A stretch of 50,420 nt of DNA from contig CAYOJF010000030.1 in the NCBI GenBank assembly GCA_964404215.1, positions 1-50,420 of the forward strand. Direction: 5' to 3'. Every line of letters begins with the position of its first letter. Positions within the stretch are counted from its first letter, which is position 1. Positions 8,240-17,333 of this stretch are shown piece by piece. The DNA comes from Aureispira sp964404215 (lineage in GTDB: Bacteria; Bacteroidota; Bacteroidia; Chitinophagales; Saprospiraceae). A program made the position numbers and the translations under genes. The notes under the pieces are model-generated. The model was not told the origin of the DNA. It did no database searches and saw only the letters and a list, made by a program, of their open reading frames with translations.

Positions 8240-8686
8240 ATGAGTTGGTTAGATCGTATCAATAGGAGTGTTCAAATAGAAGAAATACTTGTTTTCAATG
8301 GAAACTATATTGCTCTCCAAGAGCTACTTCGAGCCGAAAAAGAGGATTTTGATGTCCTATGGGAATCTAATTATACTTTTCAGTTTCATGCTTTTACTTC
8401 TATTGGAACCATGAGGGGACTTCGTATCAATGGTTATGCCACTGTCTATAGTTCTAAAGAAGAAGAGAACCAAGTCCAGATTACCTTACACACCAAAACA
8501 AGGTTGGAGATTTACTTTTTCTTAGTAGGAATGTTGGTTTTTATGCTTGTAGGGCTTTATAGTGTCGATTTTCCTACGAATTGTCTTGCTCTAGGCTTTC
8601 CTTTTTTAGTACTAATTCCTTGGATGGTATATCGAATGCAAGAGCAAGCCCTTTTTAGATATTTTAGGTTGTTTTTGGAGCAATAA
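8240..8686 (+). CDS. Small membrane protein of unknown function
   Basis: A 148-residue protein I do not recognise. The first about 90 residues are soluble and mixed alpha/beta. Two adjacent transmembrane helices follow (about 90-108 and 114-132), with a short charged tail ending RYFRLFLEQ. There is no signal peptide, so the N-terminal part is probably cytoplasmic and tethered by the helical hairpin. It lies 83 bases after ccmB on the same strand and may share its transcript. A bidirectional hairpin follows immediately (8685-8725). Confidence 0.6.
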   Translation: MSWLDRINRSVQIEEILVFNGNYIALQELLRAEKEDFDVLWESNYTFQFHAFTSIGTMRGLRINGYATVYSSKEEENQVQITLHTKTRLEIYFFLVGMLVFMLVGLYSVDFPTNCLALGFPFLVLIPWMVYRMQEQALFRYFRLFLEQ

Positions 8687-8725
8687 AAAAAAAGCAACCA
8701 TTACAAAAAAGATGTAACAGTTGCT
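8685..8725 (-). terminator. Terminator between convergent genes
   Basis: AGCAAC-CA-TTACA (8693-8705) pairs with TGTAA-CA-GTTGCT (8713-8725). On the minus strand the stem is followed by a run of nine T (the A run at 8685-8693), making it the terminator of the CotH-domain gene. It can also act on the plus strand. Confidence 0.8.
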
Positions 8726-8755
8726 TTGCACTCGTGTAATTGACAAGAGGTATTA

Positions 8756-11050
8756 TTATTCGACAATTACTTTAATGGTAGTTCCTTCTACACGAACAAG
8801 ATAAAGTCCTGTTGTCCAGTTTTGTGTTTCAATAGATAATTGATCCACCATATTATTTTGGTAGATGATACGTCCATGAATATCATAAACTTGTACTAAT
8901 CTTTCTTGATTGATATCCTCGGTGATCTCTAACTGCAAATTGGTACGTACTGGGTTAGGAAAAGCACGAAGGGCTACTAGATTATCTCCAATGAATGATA
9001 CACTGACAATAGAAGTCATGTTTTCTGCATTGAATGTAGGAGGTAGTGTTCTGAAATTGCCAGTTCCGTTTGGAAAACGACCATAAGTAGTATCAGTCAC
9101 TTGCGTAGTATAGTTGACAGCACCTAATACATTGCCAGCAGTATCACTTAAGTAAACATTTTCACCACCTGCCGATAGTTTAAAATTAGCGTGTAGGCCT
9201 GTTTGGCCAGCATCATCATCTGCCCAAATAATAAGATAATCATTCGCTCCAATAGATGTTCCTGTTGGGAATTGCCATTGTGTCAGATCTGTGCTATCAT
9301 CAGAGAGGTAGAACCCACTGATATCCATTGCTGTGGTACTGTTGTTGTATAACTCAATCCAATCGTCAAATTCACCATCTTGATCTGCGACATTGGCTGT
9401 GTTAGAAGCTAAAAATTCATTGATAACCAAATCACTAGCTACAGGAGTGATACTTCCTGCACTGATCGTGTAAAATTCATGTTGTGCCCTTTGTGGAGAG
9501 AATTTACCCATATTGCTATTTTCAGCATAGATATAATATTCCATTTGTATGGTAGACATTGTAACATCTACACCATACGTACCATCATTGGCAGCACCAT
9601 CATTATGCAAACCATCATCATACATTAATATACGCTCAAAAGGTGCTCCAGCTACTGTTCTGTAACCTAGGTATACCGTAGTCTCATTCAGAAGGTCTGC
9701 CGTAATACTAACAGTACTATTAATAGCAGGTGTTGTATTAGATAAGTTGATATTGGCAATAGTTGGTTCTGTTTGAGTAAAGTCTGTTCTCCCCAATAAA
9801 TAAGTACTTCTTGCATTCATTAAGTTGCGAATACCAATGTAAGAACTTCTACCAGCAGGAACATCATTCGTCAAATTAGTTGTGAAGTTAGCATAGGTGA
9901 AAAATTTATTTTGATCTGCTTGTACTGCTGCATCAATGGTTGTTTGCAAAGCTTGACCTTTAGTAAAGTAGGTATTGTTGTCGAAATTTTCGAGCAACAT
10001 GGTCTTACAGTGTGCTAGATACATTCTTTTGTACATAGGGTTGCTTAGCAATTGGCTAATCAATGGAAATTGAGCATCATTTTCATGCAATAGATGTGTC
10101 AATTGTTGTTTGGCTGTATTGGAATTGAGATTACCTGTTCCAGTCATGGCAAATTGTCCAAAGGATTCATTTAGATCCCATACAACAGGAAAAAACTGCT
10201 GATAATCACTGCGATAGAGATAGTAGTTTTGAGTAAATCCTCCACTGTAACTATCCATATTGACTAAGATATTATTGAATGCAATCATCCAAAGTGCTTT
10301 GTCTACATCGAGTATTTTTTCAATAGCACCAATATCGTTTGCTAGAGTATCACAAAGGTCAATTAACTCCTCCCACCCATGGTCTGATTTTAATTCGTAA
10401 GCAGCATAGTAATTACTACTATCTGTCCCTTGGTAGACTAGATTAGGATAGTCAGATGTCCCAGGACCTGCTCCAGCAGGAGGATTACATTTGACAAATG
10501 TATTGGATTTAGATCCAAAGTATTTGTTGACAAATTTTTTGCTAATAGACTCCGAATTGCTATATAAACCAATCAAAGTACCATTAACAGACACATTGGC
10601 ATAGTTGGATAGTGGAGCATCCATGTATTGTCTCAAAATTTGGTAGGAGAGTACTTCTCGTACAAAAGAAGGGTCTTTGGCTACATTACTCAACTTAATG
10701 TCCGTATAGCCATCATATTCATGATCTTTGTAAGTGTCCAACTCAATATGAAAAGGATTTTTGGTTTGATTGGCATTGTAGGTACTATTGCCTTTGTATT
10801 TGACCCCTACACTATCAAATACAACTCCATTGATAGTGACACTTTGTGCCATGATATAATCTTGTGCACCTGCTTTTTGAGCATCTAGTAATTGATCCCA
10901 GTTGGATTGGGCAAAGGTGATTTCTATGGTCTGAATGGTATTCAAATCATAGAAATTTTGTGCTTGTATATTCATACAGAATAAGCACATCGCGAATAAA
11001 AATAGATTTTTTTTCAAAGTCGTCTGTTTTCGGTTTAGTAATGTGTTCAT
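8756..11050 (-). CDS. Secreted CotH-kinase and lamin-tail-domain protein with T9SS type A sorting domain
   Basis: A 764-residue exported protein. The signal peptide covers about 1-30 (ends NIQA, then QNFYD). A CotH-like kinase domain follows (about 38-400): VKYKGNST at 83-90, KNPFHIELD, NYYLYRSDYQQFFPVVWDLNESFG. Next come a beta-rich linker domain (about 430-530), a lamin-tail domain (LTD, about 540-670; LVINEFLASN...DDWIELYNN...GFYLSDD), and a 75-residue C-terminal T9SS type A signal (FPNPVRTNLQLEI...YDIHGRIIY...GLYLVRVEG). CotH proteins are atypical secreted protein kinases known from spore coats and pathogenic fungi. The T9SS signal predicts export across the outer membrane and cell-surface or extracellular location. 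Substrate unknown. Flanked by its own terminator and followed downstream by the convergent gene at 8240. Confidence 0.92.
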   Translation of the reverse strand: MNTLLNRKQTTLKKNLFLFAMCLFCMNIQAQNFYDLNTIQTIEITFAQSNWDQLLDAQKAGAQDYIMAQSVTINGVVFDSVGVKYKGNSTYNANQTKNPFHIELDTYKDHEYDGYTDIKLSNVAKDPSFVREVLSYQILRQYMDAPLSNYANVSVNGTLIGLYSNSESISKKFVNKYFGSKSNTFVKCNPPAGAGPGTSDYPNLVYQGTDSSNYYAAYELKSDHGWEELIDLCDTLANDIGAIEKILDVDKALWMIAFNNILVNMDSYSGGFTQNYYLYRSDYQQFFPVVWDLNESFGQFAMTGTGNLNSNTAKQQLTHLLHENDAQFPLISQLLSNPMYKRMYLAHCKTMLLENFDNNTYFTKGQALQTTIDAAVQADQNKFFTYANFTTNLTNDVPAGRSSYIGIRNLMNARSTYLLGRTDFTQTEPTIANINLSNTTPAINSTVSITADLLNETTVYLGYRTVAGAPFERILMYDDGLHNDGAANDGTYGVDVTMSTIQMEYYIYAENSNMGKFSPQRAQHEFYTISAGSITPVASDLVINEFLASNTANVADQDGEFDDWIELYNNSTTAMDISGFYLSDDSTDLTQWQFPTGTSIGANDYLIIWADDDAGQTGLHANFKLSAGGENVYLSDTAGNVLGAVNYTTQVTDTTYGRFPNGTGNFRTLPPTFNAENMTSIVSVSFIGDNLVALRAFPNPVRTNLQLEITEDINQERLVQVYDIHGRIIYQNNMVDQLSIETQNWTTGLYLVRVEGTTIKVIVE

Positions 11051-11089
11051 TACTATAGACGTACTTATTTGTCAAATCCTTCGGGTAGG

Positions 11090-11842
11090 TTAGAAATTTC
11101 TACGCATGAGTTCACTAGCGACTACTGTGGCAGCACAGGCTACATTGAGCGATTCTACTTTATTTGCCATTGGAATTTGCAAATGTTGAGTGGTGAGGGC
11201 TTCGGTACTTTCCGAAACCCCTAGTGTTTCGTTTCCTAATACAAAAATAGCTTGAGAAGCAAAGGACGTGGTGTAAATATTAGTTCCCTTTTCGCCAGAA
11301 AGACTATAAATTGCAAATTCTTTTTGAGCTGCTTTTTTGAGGACAGGAGTAAGTCGTTCGGTTTTGAGTATAACAGACTTAAATACGACGCCAGCAGATG
11401 CTTTAATCACTAACGAGTTTAGTTTTGCACAGCCCTTACGAGGCAAAATAATGCCATCAATACCCAATGCGGTACAAGTGCGGATAATCATTCCCACATT
11501 GGCAGGAGTCGTAATTCCATCTAAGGCTACTAGGCGAAATTTTTTTTGTTGGTTGTGCTCCAGAAAATCTAAAGCATCGTCCATCTGTGGGGTATAGATA
11601 TCAGCAGCAATTCCTTGATCTTGTTTAGGATTTTTAGAAATTCTAGAAACATCTTCAGGGGAGAGGCGAAGGACTTCGATATTTTTTTTGGTACAGATTG
11701 CCAAAATCTGTTTAATGATATCTCCTTTTGCCTTTTTGGCTAATAATATCTTTGCTACGGAAATAGTCTCATCTTCTAGGACTTCTAATACAGGTTTTCT
11801 GCCGTAAACCGTCAAAAATTGATCTCTTTTATGCTTTGCCAT
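11090..11842 (-). CDS. TrmH/SpoU family RNA 2'-O-methyltransferase (RlmB-like)
   Basis: A 250-residue SPOUT enzyme. The N-terminal substrate-binding domain begins FLTVYGRKPVLEVLED (about 8-80). The catalytic knot domain shows motif 1 (LVALDGITTPANVGMIIRTC, with the conserved N and R), motif 2 (FVLGNETLGVSE) and motif 3 (LQIPMANKVESLNVACAA). This layout is closest to RlmB, which methylates the ribose of a guanosine in 23S rRNA using SAM, but other TrmH paralogues look alike, so the exact target is uncertain. It is followed 39 bases later by the CotH gene, and lies downstream of a terminator for the methyltransferase gene at 11952. Confidence 0.92.
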   Translation of the reverse strand: MAKHKRDQFLTVYGRKPVLEVLEDETISVAKILLAKKAKGDIIKQILAICTKKNIEVLRLSPEDVSRISKNPKQDQGIAADIYTPQMDDALDFLEHNQQKKFRLVALDGITTPANVGMIIRTCTALGIDGIILPRKGCAKLNSLVIKASAGVVFKSVILKTERLTPVLKKAAQKEFAIYSLSGEKGTNIYTTSFASQAIFVLGNETLGVSESTEALTTQHLQIPMANKVESLNVACAATVVASELMRRNF

Positions 11843-11873
11843 GATTGATATTATTAATCGCCATTTTTTATCG

Positions 11874-11908
11874 AAAAAGAGCTACCTCAATCTAGTTGAG
11901 GCAGCTCT
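11874..11908 (-). terminator. Terminator of the CFA-like methyltransferase gene
   Basis: AGAGCT-A-CCTCAA (11878-11890) pairs with TTGAGG-C-AGCTCT (11896-11908) around a 5-base loop; reading the minus strand, a T run follows (A at 11874-11878). Confidence 0.85.
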
Positions 11909-11951
11909 ATTTGGGTATTCTTATCTCTATTATAAATAGGATATATCTTTA

Positions 11952-13148
11952 TTAAGCTTCTTCTTCGTGAGCTCTAGATACTTTTTTGAATCCAGATTGT
12001 TCTCCGATACCAACGTTTTTAGTACCTACAAAACGACCTCTATCAAAGTGGTTCAAGTTTTTGTATGCTACGATTTGGTAAGCAGTAGAACCACCGTGCT
12101 TAGCGATAACAGTAGACCAAGCTAAGAATACTTCATACATACGGAAAGTTTTCTGACCATATTTTTCAAGTACTTTATCTTTGTTGCCCATCCAGTTGTC
12201 GTACCAAGCGTGGATTGTACGAGAGTAGTGGATACCGATATTCTCTACAGAGTGAATTTCGAAACCAACTTTTTCCATACGTTGCAAATCCCAGTTCAAT
12301 GGCATAGAAGCATCTGCACCAGAGAAAATGTATTCGTTCATGAATAGTCCCCAGATCAAATCTTCTTGGTTTGGTCCACGGAAAAGGCTATCACGCTCTC
12401 TAAGAGCAGCAATCTGCATGTAGAAAATTCCATCATCTTCTAACATATCATAGATCTGAGCCATGAATTTCTTGAAGTTTTTGATACCTACGTGCTCAGC
12501 CATTTCAAGACAAGTAATTTTGTCCCATTTGCGGTTTGTAGGAATATCACGGTAGTCAGCTACAGTTACTGTTGCTTTACCTTCTACATCATACTCTTTG
12601 ATTTGCTTTCTAGCCCACTCTGCACCAGCAGGAGCAATAGTAACACCAGTAGTCTGAGCACCGTAGTACTTAGCCATGTGAGCAATCAATGTACCCCATC
12701 CACATCCAATATCAAGAAGTCTGTCGCCTTCTTTCAATTGAATTTTTTGAGCGATGATATCCATCTTATTATCTTGAGCTTGCTCTAATGTTTCATCGTC
12801 AGATGTGTAGTAACAGCTAGTATAGATCATACGCTCTCCTAAGAACCAGTTGAACAAGTCATTTTGGTTGTCATAGTGGCTACGAATGATTTCTTCATCT
12901 TGCTTCTGAGAGTGATTGACTACTTCAGGAATCATACGAGTTACGAAGAACTTGTAGTGGTGCCCGATATACTCATACGTGAAGATATCATCTTTATCTT
13001 CAAATAAAAGTTCTAAAAGGTCTTTGTTAATGTCGATTTTACCCGCCATGTAATCTTCTACAAAGTATCCAATAGCTACTTTTTGTTTTCTGTATCTAGC
13101 AGCAACACTATCGTGTTTTACTTCTACAAAATCTGAAATCTTTTTCAT
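11952..13148 (-). CDS. CFA-synthase-family SAM methyltransferase, resembling fungal sphingolipid C9-methyltransferase
   Basis: A 398-residue soluble methyltransferase of the cyclopropane-fatty-acyl-phospholipid synthase family. The SAM site is at about 145-155 (LLDIGCGWGTL). Downstream motifs include DYRDIP, TCLEMAEHVGI, DLIWGLFMNEYIFSGADAS and VENIGIHYSRTIHAWYDNW. From memory of the families, these blocks match fungal sphingolipid C9-methyltransferases more closely than bacterial CfaA, but the protein lacks the two N-terminal membrane helices of the fungal enzymes. Bacteroidota make sphingolipids, so methylation of a long-chain base or another lipid acyl chain is plausible; no sphingolipid-synthesis gene is adjacent. 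It has a possible promoter at 13277-13284 and its own terminator. Confidence 0.88.
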   Translation of the reverse strand: MKKISDFVEVKHDSVAARYRKQKVAIGYFVEDYMAGKIDINKDLLELLFEDKDDIFTYEYIGHHYKFFVTRMIPEVVNHSQKQDEEIIRSHYDNQNDLFNWFLGERMIYTSCYYTSDDETLEQAQDNKMDIIAQKIQLKEGDRLLDIGCGWGTLIAHMAKYYGAQTTGVTIAPAGAEWARKQIKEYDVEGKATVTVADYRDIPTNRKWDKITCLEMAEHVGIKNFKKFMAQIYDMLEDDGIFYMQIAALRERDSLFRGPNQEDLIWGLFMNEYIFSGADASMPLNWDLQRMEKVGFEIHSVENIGIHYSRTIHAWYDNWMGNKDKVLEKYGQKTFRMYEVFLAWSTVIAKHGGSTAYQIVAYKNLNHFDRGRFVGTKNVGIGEQSGFKKVSRAHEEEA

Positions 13149-13276
13149 TATTGATAAATGATTTTTGATGAATAATTAAATTGAGTATATTGTTTCTTTT
13201 CAGAGTATATACTTTTGATTTTATCGTCTGTCTATCTTTTGATAGAAGATAGAGCACGTTTTGTCTAAATTTGGCA

Positions 13277-13284
13277 CAAAGCTA
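13277..13284 (-). promoter_or_regulatory. Possible -7 element for the methyltransferase gene
   Basis: On the minus strand this reads TAGCTTTG, a match to TAnnTTTG, about 130 bases before the ATG at 13148. I see no well-spaced -33 TTTG, so it is tentative. Confidence 0.35.
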
Positions 13285-13400
13285 GGGCAATAAATTCTAT
13301 TTTTGTAGAAAAATAACAAATTAATTAAAATTAAGTCTATTTAATGACAATGTATATCTATCTAATAAATCAGCTCTAAGTACCTTTCTACATTGTATAT

Positions 13401-14456
13401 ATGACAAAGATAACTACTTCTACTCCTTTTGCTCAAATTTACGCTTGGGTTTCTACTCGATGGGTGTATCATACGATTATATGGACTTTTTATGCCCTAT
13501 TGCTGTTGTTGGCTGGTGTACGGATGCAAGGCTGGAGTAGTTTGTTGATACAGCAGACAGGTATTCATTTGTTTTTTGTGATAGGAGTCGTTTATGTCAA
13601 TTATAATTACCTTATTCCAGAGTATTTACTGACCAAAAAATATTTCCTATACTTATTGTTGGCATTGGGTGTAGCAGGGATTGCTATGCCGCTAGAAGTA
13701 ACGGTATTGTATCTTAATTTGCAGGAGGCACCTGCTCAGCAAGCGGAGCTATTGACCGAGCGAACAGGACACTTTGTCTTTCTATTTATCATATTGCTGG
13801 TCAGCACGATTATCAAGATTATAAAACAATGGGTAGAGCAGGAGCGTATTCAACAGGAGCTCGAACGGAAAAATCTTCAGTCGGAACTGAGTTTTCTTAA
13901 GTCTCAAATTAACCCACACTTCCTTTTCAATACCCTAAACAGTATATATGCTTTGAGTCTCAAAAAGTCAGATGATGCTCCTGATATTGTACTCAAACTA
14001 TCGGAAATGATGCGTTATATGCTCTATCGAAGTGAGGACAAAAAGGTGTCGTTGGCAGACGAGATTCAATATATTAATAATTATTTGGCCTTAGAGCAAA
14101 TACGCTATGCAGACAAAGCACAGATTGATTTTGTGTGTACTATTGTACAGCCCGAACAATATGAAATTGCTCCATTAATTTTTATTCCTTTTCTAGAGAA
14201 TGCTTTCAAACATGGTTTGAGTCAGAGTATTGTAGCGGGGTATGTGACGAGTCTGCTCGAAATAGGAGAAGATGGGGTACTTGAGTTTACCATACAGAAT
14301 ACAAAAACAACCGAGCGAGATGAACGCTATTTCAAAGGTGGGATCGGTTTAACAAATGTCAAACGAAGATTGGAGTTGATTTATCCCAATCAGTATGTGC
14401 TAGATATAGAAGATACCGATTCATTGTACATTGTCACATTAAGACTCGAACTTTGA
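13401..14456 (+). CDS. LytS/YehU-type sensor histidine kinase
   Basis: A 351-residue membrane histidine kinase. Four hydrophobic helices occupy about residues 18-145, followed by a short coiled coil (EQERIQQELERKNLQSEL) and the His_kinase domain (QINPHFLFNTLNSIYAL) with phospho-acceptor H173. The ATP-binding N box is FIPFLENAFKHGL and the G box is GGIGLTNVKRRLEL. There is no periplasmic sensor domain, so the signal is probably sensed in or near the membrane. Kinases of this class pair with LytTR response regulators, and one follows at 15066, separated by an unusual membrane-protein gene. Start is the ATG at 13401. Confidence 0.93.
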   Translation: MTKITTSTPFAQIYAWVSTRWVYHTIIWTFYALLLLLAGVRMQGWSSLLIQQTGIHLFFVIGVVYVNYNYLIPEYLLTKKYFLYLLLALGVAGIAMPLEVTVLYLNLQEAPAQQAELLTERTGHFVFLFIILLVSTIIKIIKQWVEQERIQQELERKNLQSELSFLKSQINPHFLFNTLNSIYALSLKKSDDAPDIVLKLSEMMRYMLYRSEDKKVSLADEIQYINNYLALEQIRYADKAQIDFVCTIVQPEQYEIAPLIFIPFLENAFKHGLSQSIVAGYVTSLLEIGEDGVLEFTIQNTKTTERDERYFKGGIGLTNVKRRLELIYPNQYVLDIEDTDSLYIVTLRLEL

Positions 14457-14476
14457 TAAGTTATAATAAACAAAGT

Positions 14477-15046
14477 ATGAATTGGTATAAAACGATTGGA
14501 TGGCTATTGGGAAGTCTTTTTGTGCTTTCAATCGTTGTTGGAAGACTGCCGATAGAAGGACGTACGAAAATAGCTGCACTTGCATTTGAAGGAGGAGTTT
14601 CTTATTGGTTATTTGCAGGGGTAATAATGTATATTATAGCATTAGTCTTAAGGGAATTGAGGGAGGATCTTGGTTGTCTTCAGATAGTTCCATTATTTTT
14701 TGGTTTGGGATTTCTTCTTGTTTATACCCTGTTTGGATTTATTATACCAGAGTTAGGGATGATTAGAGAGGACTTGGTTATTTATGGTAAGATAGAGCAA
14801 CCTGAAGAAAAATTGATATTGCAATGGTGCCCAGGATTTGATAATGATTTATGGCGAGCTATTATTACAAAGGAAAAGGAAGCCATTTTTAGAAGGTATA
14901 CAACAGTAAATTTAGAGCTGATAAAAGCTCAAGGAGATATTTCTTTTTTGAGCGAATATGGAGGAGGTGATAAAGGGATTCCTAGCCGTTTGAATGTAAA
15001 TGGGGAAATTTACATTTTGGAAGAGCAGCATCCCATGAATTATTAA
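14477..15046 (+). CDS. Unknown membrane protein encoded between kinase and regulator
   Basis: A 189-residue protein with no family I recognise. Three hydrophobic helices (about 8-24, 39-55 and 70-92) are followed by a soluble domain of about 95 residues. The frame can be opened at a TTG at 14453 that overlaps the kinase stop, but the ATG at 14477 (MNWYKTIGWLLGS) gives a normal membrane start. It lies 20 bases after the kinase gene and 19 before the regulator gene, so the three are almost certainly co-transcribed. Inference: a membrane accessory to the two-component pair, possibly a sensor or negative regulator. Nothing in the sequence proves this. Confidence 0.65.
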   Translation: MNWYKTIGWLLGSLFVLSIVVGRLPIEGRTKIAALAFEGGVSYWLFAGVIMYIIALVLRELREDLGCLQIVPLFFGLGFLLVYTLFGFIIPELGMIREDLVIYGKIEQPEEKLILQWCPGFDNDLWRAIITKEKEAIFRRYTTVNLELIKAQGDISFLSEYGGGDKGIPSRLNVNGEIYILEEQHPMNY

Positions 15047-15065
15047 AAAATAAAATCAATAAAAT

Positions 15066-15764
15066 ATGAATGTCTTAATTGTAGATGATGAGCCATTGGC
15101 ACAAGAAATACTAGAAACTTATATACAGAAGTTTCCAAATTTGAAATTGATGCAAAAATGCAGTAATGCTGTAGAGGCACATGCAGCTTTGCAAATGCAT
15201 GATATTGATTTGATTTTTTTGGATATACAAATGCCTCAGATAACAGGGCTTGATTTTCTGAAAACCTTAGTCAATCCTCCTAAAGTAATTTTTACAACTG
15301 CTTTTTCGGAATATGCAGTAGAAGGGTATGAACTGAATATTGTGGACTATTTGCTGAAGCCTATTTCTTTTGAGCGTTTTGCAAAAGCAGTGAACAAAGC
15401 AACAGTATCAGAAGGAGTGAGTGCGAGTTTGGGGAGCGGAGCGACTCAAGATTTTATGTTTGTGAAGTCAGATAAGAAATTAGTGAAAGTTTTTTTCAAT
15501 GAAATTTATTATATTGAGGGGCTAAAAGATTACGTTATTTTGCATACACCCAAAGGAAGACTAGTGACCTTGCAGACTATGAAGAGTTTGGAAAGTAAAC
15601 TATCGGACGAATTGTTTATGCGGATTCACCGCTCTTATATTGTTAATATAGGGCATATTGATATCCTTGACGGAAATACAGTAGTTATTAACAAAAAAAG
15701 TATTCCTATCGGTAAGAACTATAAAGAAAACTTACTGGAAGTTGTCAATAAAAATAGACTTTAG
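15066..15764 (+). CDS. LytTR-family response regulator
   Basis: A 232-residue two-domain regulator. The receiver domain has the acidic pair D7-D8, phospho-acceptor D53 (IFLDIQMP), T77/T78 and K98 (YLLKPIS). The C-terminal LytTR DNA-binding domain (about 130-230) shows IYYIEGLKDYVILHT, FMRIHRSYIVNIGHID and IPIGKNYKENLLE. LytTR regulators bind direct repeats upstream of their targets. It is the expected partner of the kinase at 13401. The next gene starts only 15 bases downstream. Confidence 0.95.
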   Translation: MNVLIVDDEPLAQEILETYIQKFPNLKLMQKCSNAVEAHAALQMHDIDLIFLDIQMPQITGLDFLKTLVNPPKVIFTTAFSEYAVEGYELNIVDYLLKPISFERFAKAVNKATVSEGVSASLGSGATQDFMFVKSDKKLVKVFFNEIYYIEGLKDYVILHTPKGRLVTLQTMKSLESKLSDELFMRIHRSYIVNIGHIDILDGNTVVINKKSIPIGKNYKENLLEVVNKNRL

Positions 15765-15779
15765 AAAGTCTACAATAGA

Positions 15780-17333
15780 ATGGAACAGAATCAGAAATTA
15801 TACCTTTTTCAACTCATACAGGCTCTTTCTGCATCAGAAAAAGGCTATGTCAAAAAGTACTGTACTAGAAATGGGACAGGAGCCATTTATTTAAAGCTCT
15901 TTGATGCCATTGAGAAGCAGGATGTTTATGATGAAGAGGCATTAAAAGTACGATTCAAGAAGGAAAAATTTGTTAAGCAACTTTCTGTTGCCAAAAATTA
16001 TTTGACGAAGGCAATCCTGAGAAGTTTAAGGGCCTACTATTCTGAATCTTCTAAAAATATTCAGGTACACGAGCTGCTTCTGGAAATCGAAATTTTATAC
16101 AATAAAAGATTGATTGGACTCTGTCAGAAATTGCTAAAAAAGGTTAGGAAAATAGTTGTGGAATCAGGACTGTATAAGCACTATGCAGAAGTGTCTTTTT
16201 GGGAGTTCAGAGTACAGTTACTTACTAAAGTAGGAGAAGAGACGGATACTAATATGAACGCTATTTACGCTTTTGCTCAAGAAGGAAATAAAGCAGAAGC
16301 ACTTTTGGCAGAATACCGTCATTTGGCCTATCATATTTACAAATATATGCTGAAGGAAGGTTATTCTAGAGAAGAAGAAGCCCTAGAAGTAGCCTTGAAA
16401 TATAGTGAACATCCACTGCTACTATTGTCAAACCCTCCTCAAAATAATGCTCGTGCATTAGCACGGTATTATAATATATGGACTAAAATTTATGAGATTC
16501 AAAATGACTTTGAAGGAAGTTTTGAAGCAAGCCGTGGTTTTTTACAAGTAGTACAGGCTCATCCCCTAATATTTTCTGATTTTTTGATGGCGACAGTCAT
16601 ACCAGCTCATTATAACCTACTGGCAAGTTGTGTATTGTTAAACAAAGAAGCCATATTTTTTGAGCATCTAGATTACTTGCAAGAAATACCAAAAACTTAC
16701 CGCTGTAAGAACGAGTCAATTATTAATCTCATTAAGTACTACAGTATTAGTTTAGAGCTTAATTTCTATACGCAGAATGCTCATTTTGACCGAACAGTTC
16801 AAATTTTACCGAAAGCGGAAGTATTGGTCCAGTCAGAAAAACTGTTGGCAATTGGTTTGGAGGTTTTGCAGGTTGAGCTGACTTATACCATAGGATATGC
16901 TCACTTTGCTTTAGGAAATTTTGAAATAGCTGATCATTGGATTGTAGAGACACTGGCGTTCCAAAAAAACAATATCAGAGAAGATATTATGTGTATGGCT
17001 CAGTTGATGCATTTGGTCAATCATGCTGAGATGGGTAACTACGAATATTTGAGTTATAAGGTACGTTCGGCTTATAATTACATCAAAAAAATGCAGAAAG
17101 CACATGCTTTCGAGCAAGTCACCTTGCAGTTTTTGAAAAAACTGATCAATGTACGTGATAGTACCAGTCTCAAAATGTTATTGATGGCTTTTAAGACTAA
17201 ATTTGAAGAAATTGAAGCAGATCCTTTTGAGCGGATGATTATCAAAAATTTTGACATCATTAGTGTTTTGGAAAGCAAGATCCAACAACGTCCCTTTGCA
17301 TTGGTGGCAAGGGAGAGAAGAGAAGGGGCTTAA
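15780..17333 (+). CDS. Large helical, probably TPR-like protein in the two-component operon
   Basis: A 517-residue cytoplasmic protein, predicted to be almost entirely helical, with no signal peptide or membrane helix. It opens MEQNQKLYLFQLIQALSASEKGYVKKYC and contains degenerate helix-turn-helix pairs resembling TPR units, for example around VELTYTIGYAHFALGNFEIADHWI. Similar proteins of unknown function occur in Bacteroidota. It starts 15 bases after the response regulator, so co-expression is likely. Its stop overlaps the stop of the convergent gene at 17330 by four bases. Confidence 0.75.
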   Translation: MEQNQKLYLFQLIQALSASEKGYVKKYCTRNGTGAIYLKLFDAIEKQDVYDEEALKVRFKKEKFVKQLSVAKNYLTKAILRSLRAYYSESSKNIQVHELLLEIEILYNKRLIGLCQKLLKKVRKIVVESGLYKHYAEVSFWEFRVQLLTKVGEETDTNMNAIYAFAQEGNKAEALLAEYRHLAYHIYKYMLKEGYSREEEALEVALKYSEHPLLLLSNPPQNNARALARYYNIWTKIYEIQNDFEGSFEASRGFLQVVQAHPLIFSDFLMATVIPAHYNLLASCVLLNKEAIFFEHLDYLQEIPKTYRCKNESIINLIKYYSISLELNFYTQNAHFDRTVQILPKAEVLVQSEKLLAIGLEVLQVELTYTIGYAHFALGNFEIADHWIVETLAFQKNNIREDIMCMAQLMHLVNHAEMGNYEYLSYKVRSAYNYIKKMQKAHAFEQVTLQFLKKLINVRDSTSLKMLLMAFKTKFEEIEADPFERMIIKNFDIISVLESKIQQRPFALVARERREGA

